From assembly GCA_913774665.1 (NCBI GenBank), contig CAJYHN010000013.1, positions 1-64,000 on the forward strand: 64,000 nt of DNA, given 5' to 3'. Below the pieces are notes generated by a model that was not told the DNA's origin, made no database searches, and worked only from the letters and a program-made list of their open reading frames with translations. Of this stretch, positions 45,043 to 53,931 are shown in pieces. A program made the position numbers and the translations under genes. Each line of letters starts with the position of its first letter. Position 1 is the stretch's first letter. This stretch comes from an uncultured Microbacterium sp. Lineage in GTDB: Bacteria; Actinomycetota; Actinomycetes; Actinomycetales; Microbacteriaceae.

Positions 45043-47273
45043 GCGGCGGCCGCCGGAGTGCGCAGACCTTCGACGACCGCGGCGGCGAGTTCGCGAGCCG
45101 CCTGCCGGGTCGAGGGCTGGAGCTCACGGAAGGCGATCGCGCTGCCGGCGGCGATACGCGCGTCGTAGGGCATGCGGATGACGGTGCGCACCCGCGAGCG
45201 GAAGTGCGCCTCGAGCTCGCTCTCGCGCACGAGAGGAGTGCCCGGCCGCGAGTTGTTCAGCACCACGACGGCATCGCGCACGCGGGCGGAGTAGCCGTTG
45301 GTCTCGAGCCAGGTCAGCGTCTCGGAGGCGAGGCGCGCCTCGTCGACCGACAGTCCCGCGACGATCACCAGGGTGTCGGCGAGCTCGAGTGTCGCCCCCA
45401 TGACCGAGTGCACGATGCCCGTGCCCGTGTCGGTGAGGACGATGGAGTAGTAGTGCGCCGCGACGTCGGCGACCTGACGGTAGTCGTCGTCGCTGAAGGC
45501 CTCGGACACCCGCGGGTCGGAATCGGATGCCAGAACGTCGAGGCGGGTGGCATCCCGGGCCACGATCGACGAGACGTCGTTGTATCCGACCATCTCGTCG
45601 TGGGAGCGGACGAGGTCGCGGACGGTGCGTCCGTTGGGACGGCCCACGCGATCGGCGAGCGTTCCGCGATCGGGGTTGGCGTCGACGGCGATGACGCGGT
45701 CGTCGCGGGCGTCGGCCAGGGCCATGCCCAGCAACGAGGTGACCGTCGTCTTGCCGACGCCGCCCTTGCGGGACAGCACCGGCACGAACCGGGCCCCACC
45801 CGAGAGGGGGGCGGAGATGCGCCGGTCGAGGTCCTTGCGCTGTCGCGCGCGCCGTCCGTCGCCGAGGTTGATGCGGTGGCGCGAGACCGAGTAGACCAAC
45901 TGCTGCCAGAGACCCTCGGGCTCGGGGCGGGCGATCTGGCGGGGGTCGAGCAGACGGTCGGCCGTGAGCAGGTCGGAACTCTCGCGCGCGTCGTCGATCT
46001 CACCGATGCGCTTCGAGGTGAGCGTGACCTCGGGGGCGGGGGTGCGGACGCGCTCGAGCGCGTGCGCCCGGTCGACGCGAGCGGCTTCGTCGGCGACTCG
46101 GGCGGCGCCCTCGGCCTGGTGGGCGCTGCGGCGGGTGAGGGGGATCGTCCCGATGACGCCCGTCGCCGCGCGCTCGGCGCGCGTGGTCGGCACCGGCACC
46201 GCTGGGGTGTCGGCGACGACGGGCGAGGCATCGTCCGCCTCGACCTCTTCCGCGGCCTGCGCCACCTCGTCGCCCTGTTCGGGCTCGCCGACGGCGGCGG
46301 GAACCCACGGCGCGTGCGTCAGCGGTGCGGACGCGGCGTCGACGGCTGGGCCATCTGCCCCCGGCTCATCGTCATCGAGCGAGGAATCGACGAGATCGAC
46401 GTCGGCGGGCTCGGCGGCGTCGGCCTCGAACAGCTCGACGTCATCGACGACCGCGGCGTCGGCGAGATCGTCGGCCCACGGGGCGGCCTGCGTCGCGTCG
46501 GCATCGCGGTGGTCGGCGTCAGCCTCGTCGTCCCTCGCGGGGTCGACCGCGACCGTGCCGACCTCAGCCGGGTCGGCATCCGCCGGCGCGTCTTCGGCGT
46601 CGTCGGCGTCGTCGTCGGAGGCGTCGGCTCCGAGAGCGCCCTCGTCGGTCTCTTCGGCACCGTGAACGGCGAGACCATCGCCCTCCGTGAAGGCGGCGTC
46701 AGCGGCCGGGATCTCCTCGGCCTCCTCCCCCGCGCTCGAGCCCTCGTCGCCGATAGAGTCCTCGTCGATCGAGTCGTCGTCGATCGAGTCGTCGTCGATC
46801 GAGTCGTCGTCGCCGGAGCCGTCCTCGGCGGCCGGGTGCTCGGCATCCGGAGTCTCCTGCTCGTCCAGATCGTGGGACGGCTCGAGAACGATCTCGGCAT
46901 CGTGCACCTCGTCGCCCGCAGACGCGCCCGTGCCCTCGACCGCGTCGTGCGGCTCGAGGATGATGTCGCCGGTCGCCAGCTGCTCGACGTGCGGATCGTG
47001 GACGATCCCGTCGCGGCCGTCGTCGGTGGGAGCGGCGGAGGGGACGCGCGGGGCGTCCAGAGCGGCGAGGTCGGCCTCGTCGAGGGGGATCTCGTCTTCG
47101 ATCACGTCGTCGTCGAGGTCGTCGTCGTCGGTGGCCGCGGGGAGGTCGACATTGACCTGCGCGATGTGTCCACCGAGGATCGTGATGCTGGCCGTGTCGA
47201 GGTTCCCGATCTCGTCGAGCACGCCGTGCTCGGCGTTCTCGTCGGGGTTCGCGTCGGTGCGGTCGGGGGTCAC
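45039..47273 (-). CDS. Large MinD/ParA-like ATPase with acidic N-terminal region
   Basis: The 744-residue protein has two parts. The first 350 or so residues are extremely Asp/Glu/Ala-rich and likely disordered, with a small DDDSI repeat. The C-terminal part has the deviant Walker A SRKGGVGKTTVTSLLG (about residue 500), VIAVDANPDRGTLADRVG and VLTDTGTGIVHSVMG, as in MinD-type and type VII secretion-associated (EspI-like) ATPases. GTG 47273 is chosen because GGAG lies 6 nt upstream; a TTG 12 bp earlier lacks one. It overlaps def. Its role is unknown; no type VII genes are near. Confidence 0.82.
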   Translation of the reverse strand: MTPDRTDANPDENAEHGVLDEIGNLDTASITILGGHIAQVNVDLPAATDDDDLDDDVIEDEIPLDEADLAALDAPRVPSAAPTDDGRDGIVHDPHVEQLATGDIILEPHDAVEGTGASAGDEVHDAEIVLEPSHDLDEQETPDAEHPAAEDGSGDDDSIDDDSIDDDSIDEDSIGDEGSSAGEEAEEIPAADAAFTEGDGLAVHGAEETDEGALGADASDDDADDAEDAPADADPAEVGTVAVDPARDDEADADHRDADATQAAPWADDLADAAVVDDVELFEADAAEPADVDLVDSSLDDDEPGADGPAVDAASAPLTHAPWVPAAVGEPEQGDEVAQAAEEVEADDASPVVADTPAVPVPTTRAERAATGVIGTIPLTRRSAHQAEGAARVADEAARVDRAHALERVRTPAPEVTLTSKRIGEIDDARESSDLLTADRLLDPRQIARPEPEGLWQQLVYSVSRHRINLGDGRRARQRKDLDRRISAPLSGGARFVPVLSRKGGVGKTTVTSLLGMALADARDDRVIAVDANPDRGTLADRVGRPNGRTVRDLVRSHDEMVGYNDVSSIVARDATRLDVLASDSDPRVSEAFSDDDYRQVADVAAHYYSIVLTDTGTGIVHSVMGATLELADTLVIVAGLSVDEARLASETLTWLETNGYSARVRDAVVVLNNSRPGTPLVRESELEAHFRSRVRTVIRMPYDARIAAGSAIAFRELQPSTRQAARELAAAVVEGLRTPAAAA
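46756..46815. repeat. Four 15-bp tandem repeats in the acidic region
   Basis: The unit GAGTCGTCGTCGATC repeats four times in register, with changes in the first and last copies. It encodes repeated Asp-Asp-Asp-Ser-Ile on the minus strand. A 15-bp unit keeps the frame, so copy number may vary between strains without breaking the gene. Confidence 0.8.
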
Positions 47274-47294
47274 TGCAGTCTCCAAACGGGAAGA

Positions 47295-47310
47295 GGGCGC
47301 GAAAGCGCCC
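47295..47310 (-). terminator. Hairpin after pyruvate carboxylase gene
   Basis: Arms GGGCGC and GCGCCC with a GAAA tetraloop, between pyc and the MinD-like gene. Without a T-run it may be a weak terminator. Confidence 0.45.
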
Positions 47311-47319
47311 CCTCCCAGG

Positions 47320-50300
47320 TTACTGCGCTTGGCGGATTACCAGCAAAAGATCTCCTGCTTCAACCTGTTGTGTGGTACCGATCGCGACACGCTCGACCAC
47401 TCCGTCGACGGGGGCGGTGATCGCCGCCTCCATCTTCATCGCCTCGATCGAGGCGACCGCCTGGCCGGCGGAGACGCGGTCGCCCGGCGACGCCTTCATC
47501 GTCACGACGCCCGAGAACGGCGCCGCCATCTGACCCGGCTTCGAGGTGTCGGCCTTCTCGGCCTGACGCGCCTCGACGTCGATGGAGCGATCGCGGACGA
47601 ACACCGGGCGCAGCTGACCGTTCAAGGTCGTCATGACCGTGCGCATGCCCTTGTCGTCCGCCTCGCCGACCGCCTCGAGGCCGACGAACAGCTGCACGCC
47701 GCGCTCGATCTCGACGGTGTGTTCACCGCCGGACTGCAGCCCGTAGAGGTAGTCGGTCGTGGACAGCACGCTCAGGTCGCCGTACGTCTCGCGGGTCTGC
47801 TCGAAAGTGCGCGTCGGCCCCGGGAACAGCAGACGGTTCAGGCGGGAGCGCCGCTCCGCGGACTCCCCCGCCAGCGCCGCCGTGTCATCGTCGGTGAGCG
47901 GCGTCGTCCCCGTCTTGGCATCCCGGCCGGCGAGGACCTTCGAGCGGAAGGGCTCCGGCCAACCGCCCGGAAGATCGCCCAGCTCCCCCGCCATGAACGA
48001 CACCACCGAGTCGGGAACGTCGTACTTCTCGGGGTTCTGCTCGAAGTCGGCCGGATCGGCCTTCACCGCGGCGAGGTGCAGGGCGAGGTCGCCCACCACC
48101 TTCGACGAGGGCGTGACCTTGGGTACACGGCCGAGGATGCGATCGGCGGCGGCGTACATGTCCTCGATGAGCTCGAAGTCGTCGGCCAGGCCCAGCGCGA
48201 TCGCCTGCTGGCGCAGGTTCGACAGCTGCCCGCCCGGGATCTCGTGACGGTACACGCGTCCGGTCGGTCCGGCGAGACCCGACTCGAACGGCCGATAGAG
48301 GTGGCGCACGGCCTCCCAGTAGGGCTCCAGATCGCTGACGGCTTCGAGGTCGAGGCCCGTGTCGCGGTCGGTGTGCGCCAGCGCGGCGACGAGCGCCGAC
48401 AGCGACGGCTGGCTCGTGGTGCCCGCCATGGGCGCCGAGGCCGCGTCCACGGCATCCGCCCCCGCCGCCGACGCCGCCAGCAGCGTCGCGAGCTGGCCTC
48501 CCGCGGTGTCGTGGGTGTGGACGTGCACCGGCAGGTCGAAACGCTCGCGCAGCGCCGTCACGAGCTTCGCGGCTGCGGCCGGGCGCAGCAGACCCGCCAT
48601 GTCCTTGATCGCAAGGATGTGAGCACCCGCCGCGACGATCTGCTCGGCGAGACCCAGGTAGTAGTCGAGCGTGTACAGCTCCTCGGCGGGATCCAGCAGA
48701 TCCCCCGTGTAGCAGAGGGCGACTTCGGCCACCGCGGTGCCGGTCGCCAAGACCGCGTCGATCGCCGGCCGCATCTGCGAGACGTCGTTGAGAGCGTCGA
48801 AGATGCGGAAGATGTCGACACCGGATGCCGCGGCCTCGGTCACGAAGGCGTCGGTCACCTCCGTGGGGTACGGGGTGTAGCCGACGGTGTTGCGACCGCG
48901 CAGCAGCATCTGGATCGCGACGTTCGGCAGCGCCTCGCGGAGCGCGTCGAGACGCTCCCACGGGTCTTCGCCGAGGAAGCGGAGGGCGACATCGTAGGTC
49001 GCCCCTCCCCACGCTTCGACCGAGAGCACCTCGGGCGTCAGCCGCGCGACGTAGGGGGCGACGCGCGCGAGGTCGCGGGTGCGCACGCGCGTGGCGAGCA
49101 GCGACTGGTGCGCGTCGCGGAACGTGGTCTCGGTGACGGCGAGGGCGGTCTGCTCGCGCAGGGCCTTCGCGAAGCCCGCGGGACCGAGCTGCTGCAGACG
49201 CTGGCGCGAGCCCGCGGGGGCGGGGGCCGCCAGGTCGAGGCGCGGGAGTTTGGCCGCCGGGTCGATCGACAGCGGGTTCTCGCCGTTGGGGCGGTTGACG
49301 GTGGTGTCGACGAGCCACGAGAGGATCTTCGTGCCGCGGTCCTTCGACTCCCGGCCCTTCAGCAGCTGGGGGCGCTCGTCGATGAACGAGGTGCTGAGGT
49401 CGCCCGCGACGAAGGCGGGGTCGTCGAGCACGGCCTGCAGGAACGGGATGTTCGTCGAGACCCCGCGGATGCGGAACTCGGCGAGGGCCCGGCGGGCGCG
49501 CGACACGGCCGCCTCGAAGTCACGGCCGCGACACGACAGCTTCGACAGCATCGAGTCGAAGTGCGGGCTCACCTGCGATCCGGCCGCGGTCGTGCCGCCG
49601 TCGAGGCGGATGCCGGCGCCACCGGGCGAGCGGTACGTGGTGATCTTGCCGGTGTCGGGGCGGAACCCCTGCGTGGGGTCCTCGGTCGTGATGCGGCACT
49701 GCAGCGCCGCGCCCCGCAGGTGGATGTCATCCTGCTGCAGGTGCAGCTCGGCGAGGCTCGCACCCGCGGCGATGCGCATCTGCGACTGCACGAGATCGAC
49801 GTCGGTGACCTCCTCGGTCACGGTGTGCTCGACCTGGATGCGGGGGTTCATCTCGATGAAGACGACCTCGCCCGCGCGCGGCCCCGCGGTCTCGAGAAGG
49901 AACTCGACGGTTCCGGCGTTCTGGTAGCCGATCGAGCGGGCGAAGGCGACGGCGTAGCGGTGCAGGTCCTGACGCACGGCATCGTCGAGGTTCGGCGCCG
50001 GAGCGATCTCGATGACCTTCTGGTGGCGGCGCTGCACGGAGCAGTCGCGCTCGAACAGGTGAACGGTCTCGCCCGTGGCATCCGCGAGGATCTGCACCTC
50101 GACGTGACGCGGGCGCTGCACGGCCTGCTCGAGGAACATGCGCGGATCGCCGAACGCGCTCTGCGCCTCGCGCATGGCTTCGGCCAGCGCCGGGGCGAGC
50201 TCGCCCTTCGACTCGACGCGACGCATGCCGCGCCCCCCGCCGCCGGCGACGGCCTTGGCGAAGACCGGGAAGCCGATCTCGTCGGACTGGGCGAGAAGCT

Positions 50301-50727
50301 CGTCGATGTCGTCGGACGCGGGCGTCGAGCGCAGGACCGGCACGCCGGCCGAGATCGCGTGCTCCTTGGCCGTCACCTTGTTGCCCGCCATGGCGAGCAC
50401 CTCGGCGGGGGGCCCGATGAAGGTGATGCCGTGGGCGGCTGCCTTCTCGGCGAGCTCCGGGTTCTCGGAGAGGAAGCCGTAGCCCGGGTAGATGGCATCC
50501 GCTCCGCACTCGCGGGCGACGCGGATGATCTCGTCCACGTCGAGGTAGGCGCGCACGGGGTGGCCGCGCTCGCCGATCTGGTACGCCTCGTCGGCCTTCA
50601 GACGGTGGAGGGAGGCGCGGTCCTCGTACGGATACACCGCGACGGTGCGGGCTCCGACCTCATACGCAGCGCGGAACGCGCGGATCGCGATCTCGCCGCG
50701 GTTGGCGACCAGGATTTTCGAGAACAT
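47320..50727 (-). CDS. pyc: Pyruvate carboxylase
   Basis: Biotin enzyme that carboxylates pyruvate to oxaloacetate to refill the citric acid cycle. The 1135-residue single chain has an N-terminal biotin carboxylase/ATP-grasp domain (KILVANRGEIAIRAFRA; VAGGGGRGMR; EMNPRIQVEHTVTE), a central carboxyltransferase domain (about 530-830, with GGATYDVALRFLGEDPWERL and HTHDTAGGQ) and the C-terminal biotinyl domain with EAMKMEA, biotin Lys near 1098. ATG 50727 has GTGAGG upstream. Full length for a type I enzyme. Confidence 0.97.
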   Translation of the reverse strand: MFSKILVANRGEIAIRAFRAAYEVGARTVAVYPYEDRASLHRLKADEAYQIGERGHPVRAYLDVDEIIRVARECGADAIYPGYGFLSENPELAEKAAAHGITFIGPPAEVLAMAGNKVTAKEHAISAGVPVLRSTPASDDIDELLAQSDEIGFPVFAKAVAGGGGRGMRRVESKGELAPALAEAMREAQSAFGDPRMFLEQAVQRPRHVEVQILADATGETVHLFERDCSVQRRHQKVIEIAPAPNLDDAVRQDLHRYAVAFARSIGYQNAGTVEFLLETAGPRAGEVVFIEMNPRIQVEHTVTEEVTDVDLVQSQMRIAAGASLAELHLQQDDIHLRGAALQCRITTEDPTQGFRPDTGKITTYRSPGGAGIRLDGGTTAAGSQVSPHFDSMLSKLSCRGRDFEAAVSRARRALAEFRIRGVSTNIPFLQAVLDDPAFVAGDLSTSFIDERPQLLKGRESKDRGTKILSWLVDTTVNRPNGENPLSIDPAAKLPRLDLAAPAPAGSRQRLQQLGPAGFAKALREQTALAVTETTFRDAHQSLLATRVRTRDLARVAPYVARLTPEVLSVEAWGGATYDVALRFLGEDPWERLDALREALPNVAIQMLLRGRNTVGYTPYPTEVTDAFVTEAAASGVDIFRIFDALNDVSQMRPAIDAVLATGTAVAEVALCYTGDLLDPAEELYTLDYYLGLAEQIVAAGAHILAIKDMAGLLRPAAAAKLVTALRERFDLPVHVHTHDTAGGQLATLLAASAAGADAVDAASAPMAGTTSQPSLSALVAALAHTDRDTGLDLEAVSDLEPYWEAVRHLYRPFESGLAGPTGRVYRHEIPGGQLSNLRQQAIALGLADDFELIEDMYAAADRILGRVPKVTPSSKVVGDLALHLAAVKADPADFEQNPEKYDVPDSVVSFMAGELGDLPGGWPEPFRSKVLAGRDAKTGTTPLTDDDTAALAGESAERRSRLNRLLFPGPTRTFEQTRETYGDLSVLSTTDYLYGLQSGGEHTVEIERGVQLFVGLEAVGEADDKGMRTVMTTLNGQLRPVFVRDRSIDVEARQAEKADTSKPGQMAAPFSGVVTMKASPGDRVSAGQAVASIEAMKMEAAITAPVDGVVERVAIGTTQQVEAGDLLLVIRQAQ

Positions 50728-50767
50728 GCGCACCTCACGTCAAGCTGGCGGAGCTGAATGTGCTCAC

Positions 50768-50787
50768 AGCCTAGGGGACGGTAACGT
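50768..50787. promoter_or_regulatory. Close divergent -10 elements of pyc and parA-like genes
   Basis: Minus-strand TAGGCT (50768-50773) fits pyc with a leader of about 34 nt. Plus-strand TAACGT (50782-50787) ends 8 nt before GTG 50796, so the ParA gene would be leaderless. The two boxes are 8 bp apart, so polymerases at both sites would collide. Confidence 0.45.
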
Positions 50788-50795
50788 GGACTCTC

Positions 50796-51608
50796 GTGCA
50801 CGTACTCTCCGTCAGCTCTCTCAAAGGCGGGGTCGGCAAGACGACCGTGACACTCGGGCTGGCTTCCGCAGCCTTCGCACGTGGCGTTCGCACTCTCGTC
50901 GTCGACCTCGACCCTCAGTCCGACGTGTCGACCGGGATGGACATCCAGGTCGCCGGTCGGCTCAACATCGCCGATGTCCTGGCCAACCCCAAAGAGAAGG
51001 TCGTCCGACAGGCGATCACCTCGAGCGGGTGGGCCAAGGTTCACCCCGGAACCATCGACGTGCTCATCGGCAGCCCGTCGGCCATCAACTTCGACGGACC
51101 GCACCCGAGCGTCCGCGACGTCTGGAAGCTCGAAGAGGCGCTGGCGACGATCGAGGCCGACTACGACCTCGTGCTGATCGACTGCGCCCCCTCGCTCAAC
51201 GCCCTCACGCGCACGGCGTGGGCCGCGAGCGACCGCGTCGTGGTCGTCACCGAGCCCGGCCTGTTCTCGGTCGCCGCGGCCGACCGCGCCCTGCGCGCGA
51301 TCGAGGAGATCCGCCGTGGCCTCTCGCCGCGACTTCAGCCCCTCGGCGTCGTGGTCAACCGCGTGCGCCCGCAGTCGATCGAGCACCAGTTCCGCATCAA
51401 AGAGCTGCGCGACATGTTCGGCCCGCTCGTGCTCAACCCGCAGCTGCCCGAGCGCACCTCTCTCCAGCAGGCGCAGGGCGCCGCCAAGCCGCTGCACGTC
51501 TGGCCCGGCGATTCGGCGCAGGAGCTCGCGGCCGACTTCGACGCGCTGCTCGACCGGATCGTGCGCACCGGCCGGATCCCCGTCGAGTCCGAGGCCCCGC
51601 AGGCCTGA
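50796..51608 (+). CDS. ParA family ATPase
   Basis: A 270-residue ATPase of the ParA/MinD superfamily. It has the deviant Walker A LKGGVGKTT (residues 9-17), DLDPQSDVSTGM (A' motif, 39-50) and VLIDCAPSLNALT (Walker B, near 126-138). No parB gene or parS is near, and the protein lacks the N-terminal DNA-binding extension of plasmid ParA. It may position a cellular cargo other than the chromosome origin. It is a single plus-strand gene facing a MerR gene. Confidence 0.88.
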   Translation: MHVLSVSSLKGGVGKTTVTLGLASAAFARGVRTLVVDLDPQSDVSTGMDIQVAGRLNIADVLANPKEKVVRQAITSSGWAKVHPGTIDVLIGSPSAINFDGPHPSVRDVWKLEEALATIEADYDLVLIDCAPSLNALTRTAWAASDRVVVVTEPGLFSVAAADRALRAIEEIRRGLSPRLQPLGVVVNRVRPQSIEHQFRIKELRDMFGPLVLNPQLPERTSLQQAQGAAKPLHVWPGDSAQELAADFDALLDRIVRTGRIPVESEAPQA

Positions 51609-51767
51609 CCCGCGATTCCGTCAGACGCCGTCCCACTGCCCCGCAGCCGGGCGGCGTCTCTCGTTCGAGCTGTCCTCGCCCCTCCGCCTGTCGACGGGTC
51701 CGGGACTCATTGCCGCTATCGAGCGGGTCAGCCACCCGCGCATCTCCCCGTCCCCGGGGCGCTTCAC

Positions 51768-51798
51768 GAAAAGAATCCCGGATGCCGTGGCATCCGGG
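51768..51798 (-). terminator. Terminator after the MerR (ResR-like) gene
   Basis: Perfect 10-bp arms CCCGGATGCC and GGCATCCGGG two bases apart (51777-51798), followed on the minus strand by ATTCTTTTC. It contains the common GGATGCC heptamer in both arms. The rest of the 212-bp gap shows nothing else. Confidence 0.7.
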
Positions 51799-51820
51799 GT
51801 CTGAGAAGTGCGAGGTGCGT

Positions 51821-52366
51821 TCAGGCGGTGCGGGCGGCGCGGCGAGCGGCGAGCTCGTCGACGGCGTCGGGCGTCGCCTTCTCGAAATCGACGAGCGTGG
51901 ACTCGACCTCGCGGAGGACCTTGCCCACCGCGATGCCGAAGACGCCCTGGCCGCGGCTGACGAGGTCGATGACCTCGTCGTTCGACGTGCACAGGTACAC
52001 CGAGGCCCCGTCGCTCATGAGCGTGGTGCCCGCGAGGTCGCGGATTCCCGCGGCGCGGAGCTGGTCGACGGCCGTGCGGATCTGCTGCAGCGAGATTCCG
52101 GTGTCGAGAAGACGCTTCACGAGCTTGAGGACGAGGATGTCGCGGAAGCCGTAGAGACGCTGCGAGCCCGAACCGTTCGCTCCGCGGACCGTCGGGACGA
52201 CGAGCTCGGTGCGCGCCCAGTAGTCGAGCTGGCGGTACGTGATGCCCGCGGCGCGTGCCGCGACGGCCCCGCGATAACCGGTGTCGTCGTCCATCTCGGG
52301 CAGACCGTCGGTGAAGAGGAGATCAGCGGCGAACCGAGGTTCACCGAGCGCGTCGCCAGCGTTCAT
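51821..52366 (-). CDS. MerR family regulator (Rv1830 ResR/McdR-like)
   Basis: A 181-residue MerR-type regulator with an N-terminal winged-helix region (about 20-90: GYRGAVAARAAGITYRQLDYWARTELV and SGSQRLYGFRDILVLKLVKRLLDTGISLQQIRTAV) and a C-terminal effector/dimer part with SDGASVYLCTSNDEVIDLVSRGQGVFGIAVGKVL. Its place two genes from an FHA protein matches Rv1830, which regulates division genes in mycobacteria. The intermediate DUF151 gene (Rv1829) is missing here. No typical ligand cysteines. Confidence 0.88.
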   Translation of the reverse strand: MNAGDALGEPRFAADLLFTDGLPEMDDDTGYRGAVAARAAGITYRQLDYWARTELVVPTVRGANGSGSQRLYGFRDILVLKLVKRLLDTGISLQQIRTAVDQLRAAGIRDLAGTTLMSDGASVYLCTSNDEVIDLVSRGQGVFGIAVGKVLREVESTLVDFEKATPDAVDELAARRAARTA

Positions 52367-52461
52367 GCTCGCGTCCTCCTCATCGGTTCGTTTCCTCCAC
52401 GCTAGATGAGCGGAGGTCCCCCGGCAATGACATCCGCTCCGAGGGTCGCGGCGTGTCGCGA

Positions 52462-53148
52462 TCAGGACAGGATTCGCTCGAGCGCGTCGCGGACGAACAT
52501 CGCCCGCACCTCGTCGAGGCGGGCCGCGAGCTCGGGGGCGAGCTCGCTCGCGCGGGCCCGCGAGGCCGCATCGGGGCGCCGCAGCAGGGCCGACAGCGCC
52601 GACTCCACGAGCGAGACTTCGCGCTCGGCGCTCTGCCGGAGCGAGCGGATGTGACGCGGCTCGATGCCGTGCCGGTCCAGCGCGACGAGGGCGCGGAGCA
52701 GAGTGACCGTCTGCTCGGAATAGCTGTCGGCGGCGCCGATCACCCCGGTGCTGACCGCGTCGTTCAACAGCTGGGGGCGCGCGCCCGCGGCGGTCAGGAG
52801 CTCTTCGCGTCGGTAACGGCGCGGGGCGCTCGTCATCGACGGGATCGCGGTCGGCGGAGCCGGGTTGCGGCCCGCGTCGAGGTCGGCGAGGTAGTCGCGG
52901 ATGACGACGAGCGGAAGGTAGTGGTCGCGCTGCAACGTGAGCGCGAGTCGCAGCCGCTCGAGGTCGGCCGGCGAGAACTTCCGGTACCCGGAGTCGGTGC
53001 GCGTCGGCGAGACGATCCCCTGCACCTCGAGGAAGCGCAGCTTGCTCGAGGTGAGTGCCGGGAAATCGGGCGTCAGGCGCGCGAGCACCTGCCCGATACT
53101 GAGCAGCCCCGCAGCCGTCTGTCGACTACGGGAGGGGGCTGCCGCCAT
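52462..53148 (-). CDS. ftsR: MerR family regulator FtsR-like (Rv1828)
   Basis: A 228-residue regulator with a MerR-type winged helix (LSIGQVLARLTPDFPALTSSKLRFLEVQGIVSPTRTDSGYRKFSPADLERLRLALTLQ region in the first 80 residues, in several blocks) and a C-terminal helical domain. Order and similarity match FtsR of Corynebacterium (Rv1828), which activates ftsZ. It overlaps the FHA gene by one base (TGATG), so the two are coupled. The ftsZ gene, with palindromes upstream, is 32 kb away in this window. Confidence 0.9.
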   Translation of the reverse strand: MAAAPSRSRQTAAGLLSIGQVLARLTPDFPALTSSKLRFLEVQGIVSPTRTDSGYRKFSPADLERLRLALTLQRDHYLPLVVIRDYLADLDAGRNPAPPTAIPSMTSAPRRYRREELLTAAGARPQLLNDAVSTGVIGAADSYSEQTVTLLRALVALDRHGIEPRHIRSLRQSAEREVSLVESALSALLRRPDAASRARASELAPELAARLDEVRAMFVRDALERILS

Positions 53149-53636
53149 CAGTGCTCAGCCGCGGGCAGGTCGGCCGGCGAACCGAAGAAATTGAGACGGA
53201 ACTTGCCGATGCGCACCTCGGAGCCGTTGACGAGGGCCGAGCGGTCGACCCGCTCGCCATTGACGTAGCTGCCGTTGAGCGAGCGCTGGTCGACGATCTC
53301 GAACGAGCTGCCCGAGCGGAGGATCTCGGCGTGACGACGCGAGACGGTGACGTCGTCGAAGAAAAGGTCGGCCTCGGGGTGACGGCCGACGGTGGTCACG
53401 TCGGTGTCGAGGAGGTAGCGGGCCCCGGTCGTCGGTCCGGAGCGGACGATCAGCAGAGCCGCCCCCGAGGGGAGGGCGTCGATCGCCTCGAGCTCCGCCT
53501 CGTTCAGATCGGCCCCGAAGGGGACGAACGACAGGTCCGCGTCGTGGGTCTGGGTCGTGTCGTGCGACGACCCGGCTGCGGCGGCGTCGGCCGCGCGCCG
53601 GATCTCGTCTCGCTCGAATCGGCTGGTCTCGTCCAC
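53148..53636 (-). CDS. garA: FHA-domain protein GarA/OdhI-like
   Basis: A 162-residue protein with a C-terminal forkhead-associated domain (about residues 58-150; VGRHPEADLFFDDVTVSRRHAEIL and LNGSYVNGERV) that binds phosphothreonine. GarA/OdhI proteins inhibit 2-oxoglutarate dehydrogenase and are controlled by PASTA kinases (established in mycobacteria and corynebacteria); the usual ETTS/ETTV phospho-motif is not seen here in the short N-terminus, where ETSRFERDE and THDAD occur instead, so regulation may differ. GTG start with GAAGGAG. The gene commonly found upstream, gcvH, is not adjacent. Confidence 0.87.
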   Translation of the reverse strand: MDETSRFERDEIRRAADAAAAGSSHDTTQTHDADLSFVPFGADLNEAELEAIDALPSGAALLIVRSGPTTGARYLLDTDVTTVGRHPEADLFFDDVTVSRRHAEILRSGSSFEIVDQRSLNGSYVNGERVDRSALVNGSEVRIGKFRLNFFGSPADLPAAEH

Positions 53637-53931
53637 GGCTTCTCCTTCATCTTCACCATAACCGATCGGTCGCCAACGGAAGGGTCGACCGACTTCGAGC
53701 AGGCCATGGTGATGCGTGATGTGTCTGTAATCGCCGAAACCGGGACGCCGCGGTTTGGGGGATGCGGAGGCGGCCGACGAGACACTCGAACCTATCGACC
53801 CGAACGGGCCCCTGTCGAGTCCGCTTCACCCTCCGTCGGCGCGGCGTCGAGTTCCTCACCCCCGTCGCTGCCCGTTCGGCCCCTGTGCACGCTCCCCGCC
53901 CGACCGCTCGGGCCGTCGCTAGGGTCGAAGG
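53637..53931. other. 295-bp divergent gap between garA-like and copC-like genes
   Basis: It holds the garA ribosome site (GAAGGAG) and, at the right end, the leaderless -10 of the CopC-like gene. Nothing else, neither a credible short gene nor a strong hairpin, is visible to me. Confidence 0.5.
53920..53925 (+). promoter_or_regulatory. -10 element of the copC-like gene (leaderless)
   Basis: TAGGGT ends 6 nt before GTG 53932; there is no spaced ribosome site. Confidence 0.5.

Noticed and set aside
46687-50757. A 1356-codon open frame opposite pyruvate carboxylase and the MinD-like gene
   Set aside because: It is antisense to two clearly recognisable genes, and its protein is Arg/Gly/Val low-complexity typical of GC-rich shadows.
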